From Cruorifilaria tuberocauda (taxonomy: Eukaryota > Nematoda > Chromadorea > Rhabditida > Onchocercidae): DNA of 15,766 nt. Below, one piece after another: positions 9,801-15,468 of the stretch. The stretch lies in contig JABVXU010000902.1 in the NCBI GenBank assembly GCA_013365365.1, forward strand, positions 1 through 15,766, in the 5' to 3' direction. Position 1 is the first letter of the stretch. Every line of letters starts with the position of its first letter. A model generated the notes under the pieces. That model had not been told where the DNA came from and did no database searches. It saw nothing but the letters and a program-made list of their open reading frames with translations. Position numbers and translations under genes: made by a program.

Positions 9801-12800
9801 ATATCTTTTACTGATTGAAAAAAACATAAATACCTTGCGCTAGGATGTACTTGCGCTTTTTGCACACGTAACGTAAACCATAAATCTTGATTATATGATG
9901 CACGTTGATCACCGATAAATTGCATTGGTGCAACAAAATATACCGGTGATCCATCAGTATCGGAAACAGCGATAGCTTTATCCATTTCAGCCCATTGTAC
10001 ATCTTCAGGTCCACGTAATGAGCCAGCACTCCAAAGTTCTTTTCCTAATTAGCATAATTAATTAAGTTTTAAATTTAAAGTAACAAATTAATTAGAATAA
10101 AAAAATATGCCTAATAGATAGTTAATTGAAAATTACATTTAAAATTAGAATGAAATATAGTATTTATTGAATCAAAAAATTGATTGATCATTTAATAGGA
10201 TGAATTAAAATATAGGATGATTAATTTATCACCAAACTTTACTTTAACAATAGTAAAAGTTAGAGGATAAAAAGTTGAATGGAAATGTTAAAATTATCAA
10301 ACTTACCACTATCAAAATTACTGCTTACATTCATAGCATAATAGCCATCAGCATTTGAACAGATAGATGAATGACCGAAGCAAAAGCATGGTGTACAACC
10401 GAATTGATTATCCAGTGAGAGGTCAAAATATCCCGGTTTACATTTATCACACTGTCTTCCTTCTACGTTTAATTTACAACTACAAACACCTGTTTCTGAA
10501 TCACAAACCGGTTCATTGTTCAATGATCCTGTTTTATCGCATAAACAATTCCTGAAATGCTTTTTTTTTCTTTTTTTTTGCTTGTCTCTTTTAAAAGATA
10601 TATTAAAATAAAAAAAAACAAACAAACAAACAGTAGTCGAAAAAAATATTTTAAACGATTAAATTTTAATATTGAAAAAATTCCAAATTAAAAGTTTCAA
10701 TTTCCAAAAAAAAAAAAAATAAAAATACTATTTCATTAATTTAAATTACAAACATACTTGCATCCACTAATTGAGAATTCATAATAACCACTCATACAAC
10801 GATCACAAAATTGACCATTCACTCCAGGTTTGCATGGACACTGTCCATTTTCATCACATTGCTTTCCTAATGATCCAATTTCATTACACTGACATGGAAT
10901 ACAATAATGTTCACCTGGACGACGCCAATTAAAAGGTGCGCATTCCTCACAATGTGCTCCCTAAAAAATACTCATGCTAGATCTCAATCGAAGGCAAATG
11001 AAATCTGAAATGAAATTAATCAACATGGAAAGGAAGTGATCAACAATCTTCACAATCGAATTCGAAAAAAACAACCTAATTGAAAAAACCTAATTGAGAA
11101 AGTGATCATTATCCTTTCAGGGACTATTGTGATAATTGTTTTAATTATAAACTTTAAGTTCGATTACAATCAATGATAATTTCTCAGTTTAAAACTTTTA
11201 ATAAATTTTAAATTCAATAAGAAAATTAACACTACTCATTAATTATAACATATTTTAATTTGCTAAACATAGTATCATGATTAGCATCATGATCAATTTA
11301 ATTTTTACTTTGTAAATTTGTAAAATTTCAATTTTCGTTGCATTATCCGCAATAATTATTAGCATATTAATTTTATTTATTTACCTTCCTCTTTTGCTTT
11401 ATCATTTTTATCAATCAATGAGTTTTCAGCTATCTGTCAATATTTAAATAGCTCTATCGTATCATGTATCAAGAATGGCAGGGTTGATATCTTATTTTTT
11501 TCTCATGATTCTTTGTTATGATCGTTTTAAAATTTAAAATTAAAAGAACAAAATTATGAGAGATGCAGGTGAGAATAATTTCTTACCTGCATCTCTCATA
11601 ATTTAAATAATTACTTATTATTAAATTACTTATTGTTAAATAATTACTTATTATTAAAAGTCATTTAAAGTATTTATACCTGCGTGTTACCAGCACAATC
11701 AATACAATGTCCACCACTACCAGTACGTTCAAATAATGCCTGATCATAGTAGCAACGATTTGATAGCTGACTACAGTTACATGCTAAAATTACAATCATT
11801 AATTGCAAGGTCAAAGGTCACGACATACCTTTATATATTAGAAGGAACACAAATCAATAGCAAAATCTTCTATCTAACCTATTAAATATTAACTGTTTAA
11901 AAAGATTAAATTATCAACTATCGGATGAAATAGTGAGAAAAAAAAAAAATTACTTCCATATTTTCATCAAACATTCATTATGAAAAGTGGCGTGAAAGAC
12001 GTGTGAAATAACGTATGACACGTAAAAAAATTACTAGTAATTTTCCCTTTTCAATAACTGATCGTATCAATTGCATCATAATTTTATTTAAAAGAAAAAA
12101 AAAATTTCGATAATATATTCATCACTATTATTATCACTATCACTATCACTATCACTATCACTATCACTATCATAATCATTTATCACTATCAGCTAAAACC
12201 ATACCAAGGCATTCATTTGCTTCTTTTGCAGTTCCAACTCGCCACGGTCGATCGTTGTAGAATGGTAAGCATTGATCACAGTCGGCACCCATTGTATTAT
12301 GCTCACATCGACAAACCAGACGATCCTCACCGTCACCTGTTGATTTCACGCATTCACTTGCGTGTCCGTTACATTTACACCTGTAAAAATATCTCCAATA
12401 CTATTCATTATGAATTCCGGAAAAAGTGTACCGGAAAGAATATTATTTTATTCCGGAAAACGGAATCATAATAGTACATTTCCTAATGTACTATAAATTA
12501 ATATAAAGAATTTGTAAACCTATAAAAATATCTTCAATACTATTCATCATGAATTCCGGAAAAAGTGTACCGGAAAGAATGCTATTTTATTTTGGAAACC
12601 GGAATAAATAATAGTACATTTCCTAATTTATAAATTAATATAAAGAATTTTTAAACCTATAAAAATATCTTCAGTACTATTCATCATGAATTCCGGAAAA
12701 AGTGTACCGGAAAGAATGCTATTTTATTTCGGAAACCGAAATAAATAATATTACATTTCCCAATGTATAAGTTAATAGAAAAAATTTGTTAATGATTAAA

Positions 12801-15468
12801 AAAAATTTTTAATTTAAATTATATTTAATTTTATGATAATTATCAATTTGATATTGATATTCGATCATGGATTTGAATTTGATATTTATATATGATAATG
12901 AATAATTTCATGATAATTTCATGATAATGATAACCTGCCACCAACAGCAAAATCTGATATAGCATAATAATAGGATCGTAAAACTTTCGCATCACGGAAT
13001 ACCTCATCACCAAATGTATTCATCCGTGTTAGCATTATTCGTATCTCAGATGCTGTCACCCAATCCTGTAGGCTTTTTTCTCTTCCATATTATGAAAATA
13101 AACTTTTCGAGGAAAATCTATTCATAACATATCACCAATATTTTATAAGTAATATCATTAAAGTAATAAGGAATATATTATCAGGAAATTTTGAGTAAAC
13201 GGAATGAAAACGGAATGGAAAGCAAACGGAATTAAAGAGATATATCACCCAGAGCTTAGTCTAGCTATTAAGATGAAGAATTTGCTTAAGTAGTAATTTC
13301 TTCTAGACAGATTCATGCTTGGCCATAACCAACTTGAACAATAATCATCCTAGATCATATATCCTAATAGCTCATCTCATTTAATTAATTAATTTAATGA
13401 AAATAATCCAATACCTGTAATACTTCACTCTCTTCAAAATTTTGACTGCTCGGCCTACCTTCCAAAGTTGAAAATGCAATATTACCACCAGTTAGCGGAG
13501 AAATATCCGAGAATTCTCGGGTACATTGTGCTACAGCTTCATTATTCGGTAAAATTGGTGCTTTTTCAGGTAATCCATACGTTGAACGACATGATCCACT
13601 TTAACACAAAAAAAAAAAAGAAAGCGATACTTTCAGTGATTTATTTATTTAATAAAAAAAATCTTTTTTAATTAAATTAAATTTTTTTTCAAAATGTGAT
13701 ATTAAAAAAAGAGAATTTAATTTTAATGAAAATTTTATTTTAATTTAAAATTTAATAAAAAAAATCTTTTTTAATTAAATTAAATATTTTTCGAAATGTA
13801 ATATTAGAAAAAGAGAGTTTAATTTTAATGAAAATTTTATTTTAATTTAAAATTTATCAAACTTCACTCTAACATCCATATATTTTTGTTTGTTATTTTT
13901 CTAGGTTGTAGTATTATTAGTATAGATTTTATTATTTCTGATTTTCACTTGAAAGGCTTTATACCATTAAATGGTTTTATTTAGTCTTCTAAACTAATTT
14001 TGAATTTGCTGAATTAGCTTACCTGTAATACTGCCATGGAATCCAATCATCAGCCGGATGTGTTTTCTTGAAAATTACAAAACTTTCCGGTCTCGGACTA
14101 ACAAATTTCAATCTCACATACGTAATATCGAATGTCTTCCCAAGACGTAACGTTAGATTAACGCTATTCGGATATTGCATACCTTCATTCATCGTCTCAG
14201 ATTGCCACCAAGTTTCATTATTAGCATTATTAAAATCAGTCAAATAGGCAGGTGGATGAGCATAAGTCTAAAAAAGTTGCAATTATTTGTGATAACACTT
14301 GAAAAGTATATTTGTCTAAGTAATTAAAGTTTCAGCAAATAATTTGCAAATTTGCAAAAAGTTGATATTTGAACAAAATTTTGAGTAAAAAATAGTTGAA
14401 AGCACTTTACCTCAACTTTGCTATCGCAAATATCACAAACTTTACGTACGCCACTATGACCTGTTTGAACGCAATAACTGAAAATTTTTGTATTCTAAAA
14501 AAAAAAAACTACTACAAAAGTATTTGCGACAAAGAGATGACAAATATTCCATAGTTATCGAAAACGAGGATAATAATTATCATTATCACTATTATCAGCA
14601 ATTATCATTATTATTATCACTATCATCAGCAATTATCATTATCATAATCACTATTATCAGCAATTATCATTATCGTTATCACTATTATCAGCAATTCTCA
14701 TTATCATTATCACTATTATCAGCAATTATCACTATCATTATCACTATTATCAGCAATTAACATTATTATTATCACTATGAAAAATTTATTCCTTTTATTT
14801 TACCTTGATTTTACTTTTTTTTTTTTACAATCATCTCAACAATGTTGATAATTTCTCTCCAAATATTTAAATTTAAAATTTGCAATTGAAATTTAAATTT
14901 GAAACGCAGAAACTAACCTTATAGGTCCATTAAGACCACATGTATTAGTTACTTCAACCTGAAGATTGAATGCAGCATTGATGAAATCCGGAACACATCG
15001 TTGCGGGACATTCATATCATCGTAACATGGACTACTTCCTGAAAATAATACTCTATCATTTCCTACTTATCAGCAAACATTACTTATCATCGCTTAGCTA
15101 CGGTAGAATCGAAACCTGGAATGTGGTGATGAGGATCAATTGATGGATTCTGCTCCGCTGGTTGTGCTATTACTGTTTCACGTAGCCAAATTAAAAAGTA
15201 AAGTAATCGGAATACTGCTAAATTTGTCCTACATGGTCGAGGATGTAATATCCTGAAAATGATATATTTATCCTATTTAATTTTTGTAAATAAAGGAGCT
15301 AATAAAACAATAATAAACACGAATGATTGTATATTTAACTTAATTTTATTAGCAAAATCATTGCATATATTATTATAACTTTACTGTTAAAAATAAATAA
15401 TAATAATTTAAATTAATAAAATGATATTAATTTAAACTGAAATTTCACCTGATCATCTGTCGTTGCAT
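1556..15468 (-). CDS. lam-2: Laminin subunit gamma, N-terminal half (18 exons, 3' end outside window)
   Basis: This encodes a secreted basement-membrane protein, the gamma chain of the alpha-beta-gamma laminin heterotrimer. Join, in coding order: 15449-15468, 15116-15252, 14918-15038, 14411-14477, 14023-14267, 13415-13598, 12935-13065, 12205-12380, 11680-11783, 10758-10960, 10307-10551, 9834-10044, 9370-9584, 8877-9110, 8470-8662, 6869-7099, 6560-6680, 1556-1686. Domains seen: signal peptide (about 1-36), LN (about 54-301), LE1-LE4 (303-515), LE5 split by L4 (518-527 and 717 on; L4 about 540-712), LE6-LE9, and the first five cysteines of LE10. Each complete LE has eight cysteines. The family hallmark TWWQSETM is at 134-141 and the nidogen site NIDPNSI at 855-861. 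Laminin gamma chains are usually about 1,600 residues, so roughly 60% is here. The symbol follows nematode usage; LanB2 and LAMC1 are the fly and vertebrate names. The exon model is read by eye, without transcript support. Confidence 0.95.
1735..2092. repeat. 40-bp AT-rich tandem repeat
   Basis: ATCAAGGTAT recurs at 1891, 1931 and 1971, exactly 40 bp apart. Each 40-bp unit is made of two related half-units around TATTATAATC and TATTACAATT. Diverged half-units extend to both ends of the interval. Confidence 0.9.
2570..3105. repeat. Long TG/TACG alternating purine-pyrimidine tract
   Basis: About 530 bp of imperfect TGTGTA, GTACGT and TATACG units. It is almost entirely alternating purine and pyrimidine, a sequence type that favours Z-DNA. 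The overlapping open frames on both strands are Tyr/Val/Cys or His/Thr-rich artefacts. Confidence 0.9.
3178..3243. repeat. CT-rich pyrimidine tract
   Basis: CCCTTT units followed by two (CT)n runs, about 65 bases almost free of purines on plus. Confidence 0.93.
4141..4263. repeat. (CA)n and (TG)n as an inverted pair
   Basis: A roughly 60-base CA-rich tract (4141-4200) is followed 18 bases later by a roughly 43-base TG-rich tract (4219-4263). The two can pair into a long imperfect hairpin with an ATATGTATAT-type loop. Confidence 0.93.
4501..4524. repeat. (TC)n tract
   Basis: Twelve TC-type dinucleotides on plus, GA in the transcript, opposite in orientation to the GA tracts at 5477 and 6818. 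Confidence 0.9.
4641..5210. repeat. 78-bp repeat with 180-bp higher-order structure
   Basis: TTTCAC anchors occur at 4641, 4688, 4768, 4837, 4861, 4939, 5017, 5041 and 5119. From 4837 the spacing is 24, 78, 78, 24, 78, so 78+78+24 gives a 180-bp super-unit. Bases 4861-4920 and 5041-5100 are identical, and the next 60 bases differ at three positions. The left part is an older, irregular version. Units contain TTTCACGTA, GACTTTTTTTGTA and CAATASACGT. Confidence 0.95.
5477..5549. repeat. (GA)n/(GGGA)n purine tract
   Basis: More than 70 bases of uninterrupted purine on the plus strand, GAGA mixed with GGGA units. It is a polypyrimidine run in the transcript. Confidence 0.95.
5687..5858. repeat. 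(CA)n/(ACATAC)n tract
   Basis: About 170 bp of alternating ACACAC, ACATAC and ATATAT sequence. The long open frames crossing it on both strands are low-complexity. Confidence 0.95.
5950..6278. repeat. Diverged ~130-160 bp repeats with (GATAGT)n cores
   Basis: An AAAAGTAAAATTTGTYCTGT segment followed by GATATTTTAT occurs near 5950 and 6237, with a more diverged form near 6083. The first two copies are followed by GATAGTGATAGT runs and GTGATTAGTGATA; the third leads into the 44-bp array. This looks like an older duplication that fed it. Confidence 0.8.
6279..6498. repeat. ~44-bp minisatellite, five copies
   Basis: AGTATTTRTAGTATGATRA or close variants begin at 6279, 6324, 6367, 6411 and 6455 (spacings 45, 43, 44 and 44). 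Each unit contains GATAGTGATAGTGATCATGAT. It lies about 60 bp inside intron 17 from exon 17. Confidence 0.92.
6560..6680 (-). CDS. lam-2: Exon 17: LE9 module, main part (residues 906-946)
   Basis: Acceptor ATATTTGCAG|TTGTTT, donor GTGTCAG|GTGATT (phase 0). It encodes [22 protein letters not shown] and LHCDQCQ, giving LE9 all but its first and last cysteines; these are in exons 16 and 18. The next intron is by far the longest one complete in the window. Confidence 0.93.
6818..6857. repeat. (GA)n tract in intron 16
   Basis: About 19 GA dinucleotides. On the transcribed strand this is a pure CT tract beginning roughly 12 bases downstream of the exon 16 splice donor, inside a 188-bp intron. Confidence 0.95.
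6869..7099 (-). CDS. lam-2: Exon 16: end of LE7 and nidogen-binding LE8 (residues 829-906)
   Basis: Acceptor ATTCTAG|ATGCG, donor TGCAA|GTAAGT (phase 2). It finishes LE7 ([12 protein letters not shown]) and encodes LE8 with [13 protein letters not shown], then [16 protein letters not shown]. In vertebrates NIDPNAV in the equivalent module binds nidogen; here it reads NIDPNSI at 7003-7023. The intron on its 3' side opens with a long CT tract on the coding strand. Confidence 0.96.
7003..7023 (-). other. lam-2: Nidogen-binding motif NIDPNSI in LE8
   Basis: These seven codons (residues 855-861) match the NIDPNAV loop that mediates high-affinity nidogen binding in vertebrate laminin gamma1. The Asp and second Asn, described as the key contact residues, are kept. 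Ala is replaced by Ser and Val by Ile. Binding itself is inferred. Confidence 0.85.
7107..7234. repeat. 51-bp direct duplication beside the exon 16 acceptor
   Basis: Copies at 7107-7157 and 7184-7234 differ at two of 51 positions and are separated by 26 bases. The first copy lies about 6 bases from the exon 16 3' splice site, so it covers the usual branch-point region. Confidence 0.95.
7381..7517. repeat. 20-bp minisatellite, seven copies
   Basis: ATTATCTTTA or a one-base variant recurs at exactly 7381, 7401, 7421, 7441, 7461, 7481 and 7501. The second half of each unit varies (TCATTAATTT, TCATCAATCT, TCACTAATCT). Confidence 0.95.
8165..8194. repeat. 11-bp perfect inverted repeat with 8-base loop
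   Basis: AGTGATATGAT (8165-8175) and ATCATATCACT (8184-8194) are exact reverse complements. The stem is AT-rich and of unknown role. Confidence 0.85.
8470..8662 (-). CDS. lam-2: Exon 15: rest of LE6 and most of LE7 (residues 765-829)
   Basis: Acceptor AATTATAG|GTGAAT, donor CGAAG|GTATGC (phase 2). It encodes [15 protein letters not shown], finishing LE6, then CPCPEDGPC and [11 protein letters not shown], the first five cysteines of LE7. The DGPC spacing is the same as in gamma chains of other animals. Confidence 0.95.
8877..9110 (-). CDS. lam-2: Exon 14: end of L4, second part of LE5, start of LE6 (residues 687-765)
   Basis: Acceptor GTATTTTCAG|ATGTTG, donor GAATCAG|GTTTAT (phase 1). It encodes [16 protein letters not shown] (end of L4) and WIESCNC...[14 protein letters not shown]. 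The latter gives the five remaining cysteines of the LE split by L4. [12 protein letters not shown] then opens LE6. Confidence 0.96.
9142..9287. repeat. 73-bp tandem duplication in intron 13
   Basis: TCTATTACTATATTACTGTA starts at 9142 and again at 9215. The two 73-bp copies diverge mainly in their middle thirds and both end in a TCGG-AAATTTTTAC segment. They fill over half of the 259-bp intron. Confidence 0.9.
9370..9584 (-). CDS. lam-2: Exon 13: L4 domain (residues 615-687)
   Basis: Acceptor TCGTTCAG|GGATAT, donor GCTGGAG|GTAAAT (phase 1). It encodes [22 protein letters not shown] and [18 protein letters not shown]. The last segment, with the SLKIRGTYS strand, is strongly conserved in L4 domains. 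NVS is a possible N-glycosylation site. Confidence 0.95.
9834..10044 (-). CDS. lam-2: Exon 12: L4 domain (residues 545-615)
   Basis: Acceptor GCTAATTAG|GAAAAG, donor GCGCAAG|GTATTT (phase 2). It encodes a globular cysteine-free L4 segment including [27 protein letters not shown] and FTLRVQK, which follows the family pattern (a YF-APxxFLG-Q-SY type motif). Confidence 0.94.
10307..10551 (-). CDS. lam-2: Exon 11: LE4, first part of LE5, start of L4 (residues 463-545)
   Basis: Acceptor GCATTTCAG|GAATTG, donor GATAGTG|GTAAGT (phase 1). It encodes LE4 (Cys465-Cys515, with [15 protein letters not shown]), then [13 protein letters not shown], the first three cysteines of LE5. It then enters the L4 domain ([14 protein letters not shown]). 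CFCFGHSS before L4 is characteristic of gamma chains. Confidence 0.95.
10758..10960 (-). CDS. lam-2: Exon 10: rest of LE2 and LE3 (residues 396-463)
   Basis: Acceptor TTTTTTAG|GGAG, donor GCAA|GTATGT (phase 2). It starts GAHCEEC, completing LE2 at Cys415, then encodes all eight cysteines of LE3 (418-462), including CNEIGSL and [15 protein letters not shown]. Confidence 0.94.
10961..11679 (-). other. Intron 9
   Basis: This 719-bp intron, GTATAA...TTTTAG, is AT-rich. It holds a strong inverted repeat at 11551-11604 and, beside it, three copies of AATTACTTATTRTTAA (11608, 11624, 11642). No gene is seen. Confidence 0.9.
11551..11604. repeat. Perfect 20-bp inverted repeat (hairpin) in intron 9
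   Basis: AAATTATGAGAGATGCAGGT (11551-11570) is exactly reverse-complementary to 11585-11604. With one mismatch the stem extends to 25 bp around a 4-base loop (11576-11579). Both strands carry a consensus-like splice donor in the stem: CAG|GTGAGA on plus and CAG|GTAAGA on minus. Confidence 0.95.
11680..11783 (-). CDS. lam-2: Exon 9: first part of LE2 (residues 361-395)
   Basis: Acceptor AATTTTAG|CATG, donor ACGCAG|GTATAA (phase 0). It encodes [14 protein letters not shown] and [12 protein letters not shown], the first five cysteines of LE2. The module is completed in exon 10. Confidence 0.94.
11784..12204 (-). other. Intron 8
   Basis: This 421-bp intron, GTATGG...TTTTAG, is AT-rich. A TATCAC hexamer repeat lies near its 5' end (12125-12192). 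No gene is seen. Confidence 0.9.
12125..12192. repeat. (TATCAC)n hexamer repeat
   Basis: At least six near-perfect TATCAC units, with flanking variants. On the transcribed (minus) strand it reads GATAGT. It starts about 12 bases into intron 8, close to the exon 8 donor. Confidence 0.9.
12205..12380 (-). CDS. lam-2: Exon 8: LE1 module (residues 302-361)
   Basis: Acceptor TTTTTACAG|GTGT, donor CCTTG|GTATGG (phase 1). It encodes one whole laminin EGF-like module, from [10 protein letters not shown] at 303 to NEC near 359, with all eight cysteines. The intron on its 5' side holds two further copies of this acceptor region (12381-12793). Confidence 0.95.
12381..12793. repeat. Three tandem copies of a ~138-bp unit abutting exon 8
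   Basis: Copies start at 12381, 12520 and 12657 (spacing 139 and 137). Each contains AAAAATATCTTC or a close variant, GAATTCCGGAAAAAGTGTAC, CGGAAAGAAT, a CGGAA...GAATAA segment and ATTTCCTAAT. Inside the first copy ATTCCG...CGGAAT forms a short inverted repeat. The first copy begins exactly at the exon 8 3' splice site, and copies 2 and 3 hold near-identical versions of that site. Confidence 0.95.
12381..12934 (-). other. Intron 7
   Basis: This 554-bp intron, GTTATC...TTACAG, is mostly (about 410 bp) three tandem copies of a roughly 138-bp unit that abut the exon 8 acceptor. The remainder is AT-rich. Confidence 0.9.
12935..13065 (-). CDS. lam-2: Exon 7: end of LN domain (residues 259-302)
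   Basis: Acceptor GCCTACAG|GATTGG, donor GGCAG|GTTATC (phase 2). It encodes [18 protein letters not shown] and [14 protein letters not shown], which closes the LN domain right before the first LE cysteine. Confidence 0.95.
13066..13414 (-). other. Intron 6
   Basis: This 349-bp intron, GTATTG...CTACAG, is AT-rich unique-looking sequence. A short run of CGGAAT-type repeats lies near 13199-13232. Nothing else is seen. Confidence 0.9.
13415..13598 (-). CDS. lam-2: Exon 6: LN domain (residues 197-258)
   Basis: Acceptor GTGTTAAAG|TGG has a weak pyrimidine tract because it follows a poly-T run broken by GTG. Donor is TTACAG|GTATTG (phase 0). It encodes SGSC, then [18 protein letters not shown] and STLEGRPSS, the most conserved part of laminin gamma LN domains. 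Frame is kept with exons 5 and 7. Confidence 0.95.
13599..14022 (-). other. Intron 5
   Basis: This 424-bp intron, GTAAGC...TTAAAG, contains a 103-bp tandem duplication (13648-13856). The rest is AT-rich and shows no gene. Confidence 0.9.
13648..13856. repeat. 103-bp tandem duplication in intron 5
   Basis: TTTAATAAAAAAAATC begins at 13648 and again at 13751. The copies share the same order of TTTAATTAAATTAAA, an AATGTGATATTA/AATGTAATATTA segment, AAAGAGA and TTTAATTTTAATGAAAATTT, with only a handful of differences. Confidence 0.9.
14023..14267 (-). CDS. lam-2: Exon 5: LN domain core (residues 116-197)
   Basis: Acceptor TTTTTTAG|ACTTAT, donor TACAG|GTAAGC (phase 2). It contains the strongest family signatures in the window: [35 protein letters not shown] and SPRPESF. 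NET and NLT are N-glycosylation sequons. This part of the LN domain takes part in laminin polymerisation in known family members. Confidence 0.96.
14411..14477 (-). CDS. lam-2: Exon 4: LN domain (residues 93-115)
   Basis: Acceptor ATTTTCAG|TTATTG, donor GTTGAG|GTAAAG (phase 0). The 67-base exon encodes SYCVQTG, then VCDICDS. This is the family's YCVQTG...C..CD segment of the LN domain, with three cysteines. Confidence 0.9.
14478..14917 (-). other. Intron 3
   Basis: This 440-bp intron, GTTAGT...TTTTCAG, is about half filled by a 31-bp tandem repeat (14565-14781). The rest is AT-rich sequence with poly-T and poly-A runs and no gene. Confidence 0.9.
14565..14781. repeat. 31-bp minisatellite, about 6.5 copies
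   Basis: CAGCAATTATCATTAT recurs at 14596, 14627, 14658, 14689, 14720 and 14751, always 31 bp apart. The unit is built from TATCA/TTATCA sub-motifs around a single CAGCAA. The regular spacing with a few substitutions marks a recent tandem array. Because 31 is not a multiple of three, the open frame that crosses it is accidental. Confidence 0.95.
14918..15038 (-). CDS. lam-2: Exon 3: start of LN domain (residues 53-93)
   Basis: Acceptor TTTTCAG|GAAGT, donor ATAAG|GTTAGT (phase 2). It encodes the beginning of the LN domain, with [11 protein letters not shown] followed by [17 protein letters not shown]. This is the usual laminin gamma pattern of a CYDD-type start, an asparagine/alanine-rich stretch and a conserved NTCG. 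Confidence 0.92.
15116..15252 (-). CDS. lam-2: Exon 2: signal peptide region (residues 7-53)
   Basis: Acceptor ATTTTCAG|GA, donor CCAG|GTTTCG (phase 1). It encodes a basic stretch (RPCR) and then a hydrophobic core ([13 protein letters not shown], residues 18-30), with a plausible cleavage site after Ala36 (TVIA|QP). The following His/Pro-rich linker (HHHIP) precedes the first LN cysteine, Cys57, in exon 3. The exon has no in-frame ATG, so the start must come from an upstream exon. Confidence 0.85.
15253..15448 (-). other. Intron 1 (splits the signal peptide region)
   Basis: This 196-bp phase 2 intron, GTGAAA...TTTTCAG, separates the first six codons from the hydrophobic core. It is AT-rich and has no other feature. 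Confidence 0.72.
15449..15468 (-). CDS. lam-2: Exon 1: start codon and residues 1-7 of laminin gamma
   Basis: This 20-base coding part starts at an ATG preceded by A-rich sequence (ACAAAAATG), a good invertebrate start context, and ends AG|GTGAAA (phase 2). An in-frame TAA at 15508-15510, 42 bases upstream, rules out an N-terminal extension within this stretch. Joining to exon 2 restores an arginine codon and leads straight into a hydrophobic signal sequence. A second in-frame ATG (codon 5) is an alternative start. The exon is too short to stand alone; it is supported by frame, start context and donor. Confidence 0.75.

Noticed and set aside
9808..10029. 73-residue minus-strand open frame overlapping exon 12
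   Set aside because: It is another reading frame of exon 12. The frame giving the L4 sequence is the one that joins correctly to exons 11 and 13.
14488..14760. 90-residue open frame on the plus strand
   Set aside because: It crosses the 31-bp minisatellite of intron 3; the Ile/Ser/Tyr-rich translation is an artefact.
14565..14781. CRISPR-like evenly spaced repeats
   Set aside because: The unit repeats end to end with no unique spacers, and the setting is an intron of an animal gene.
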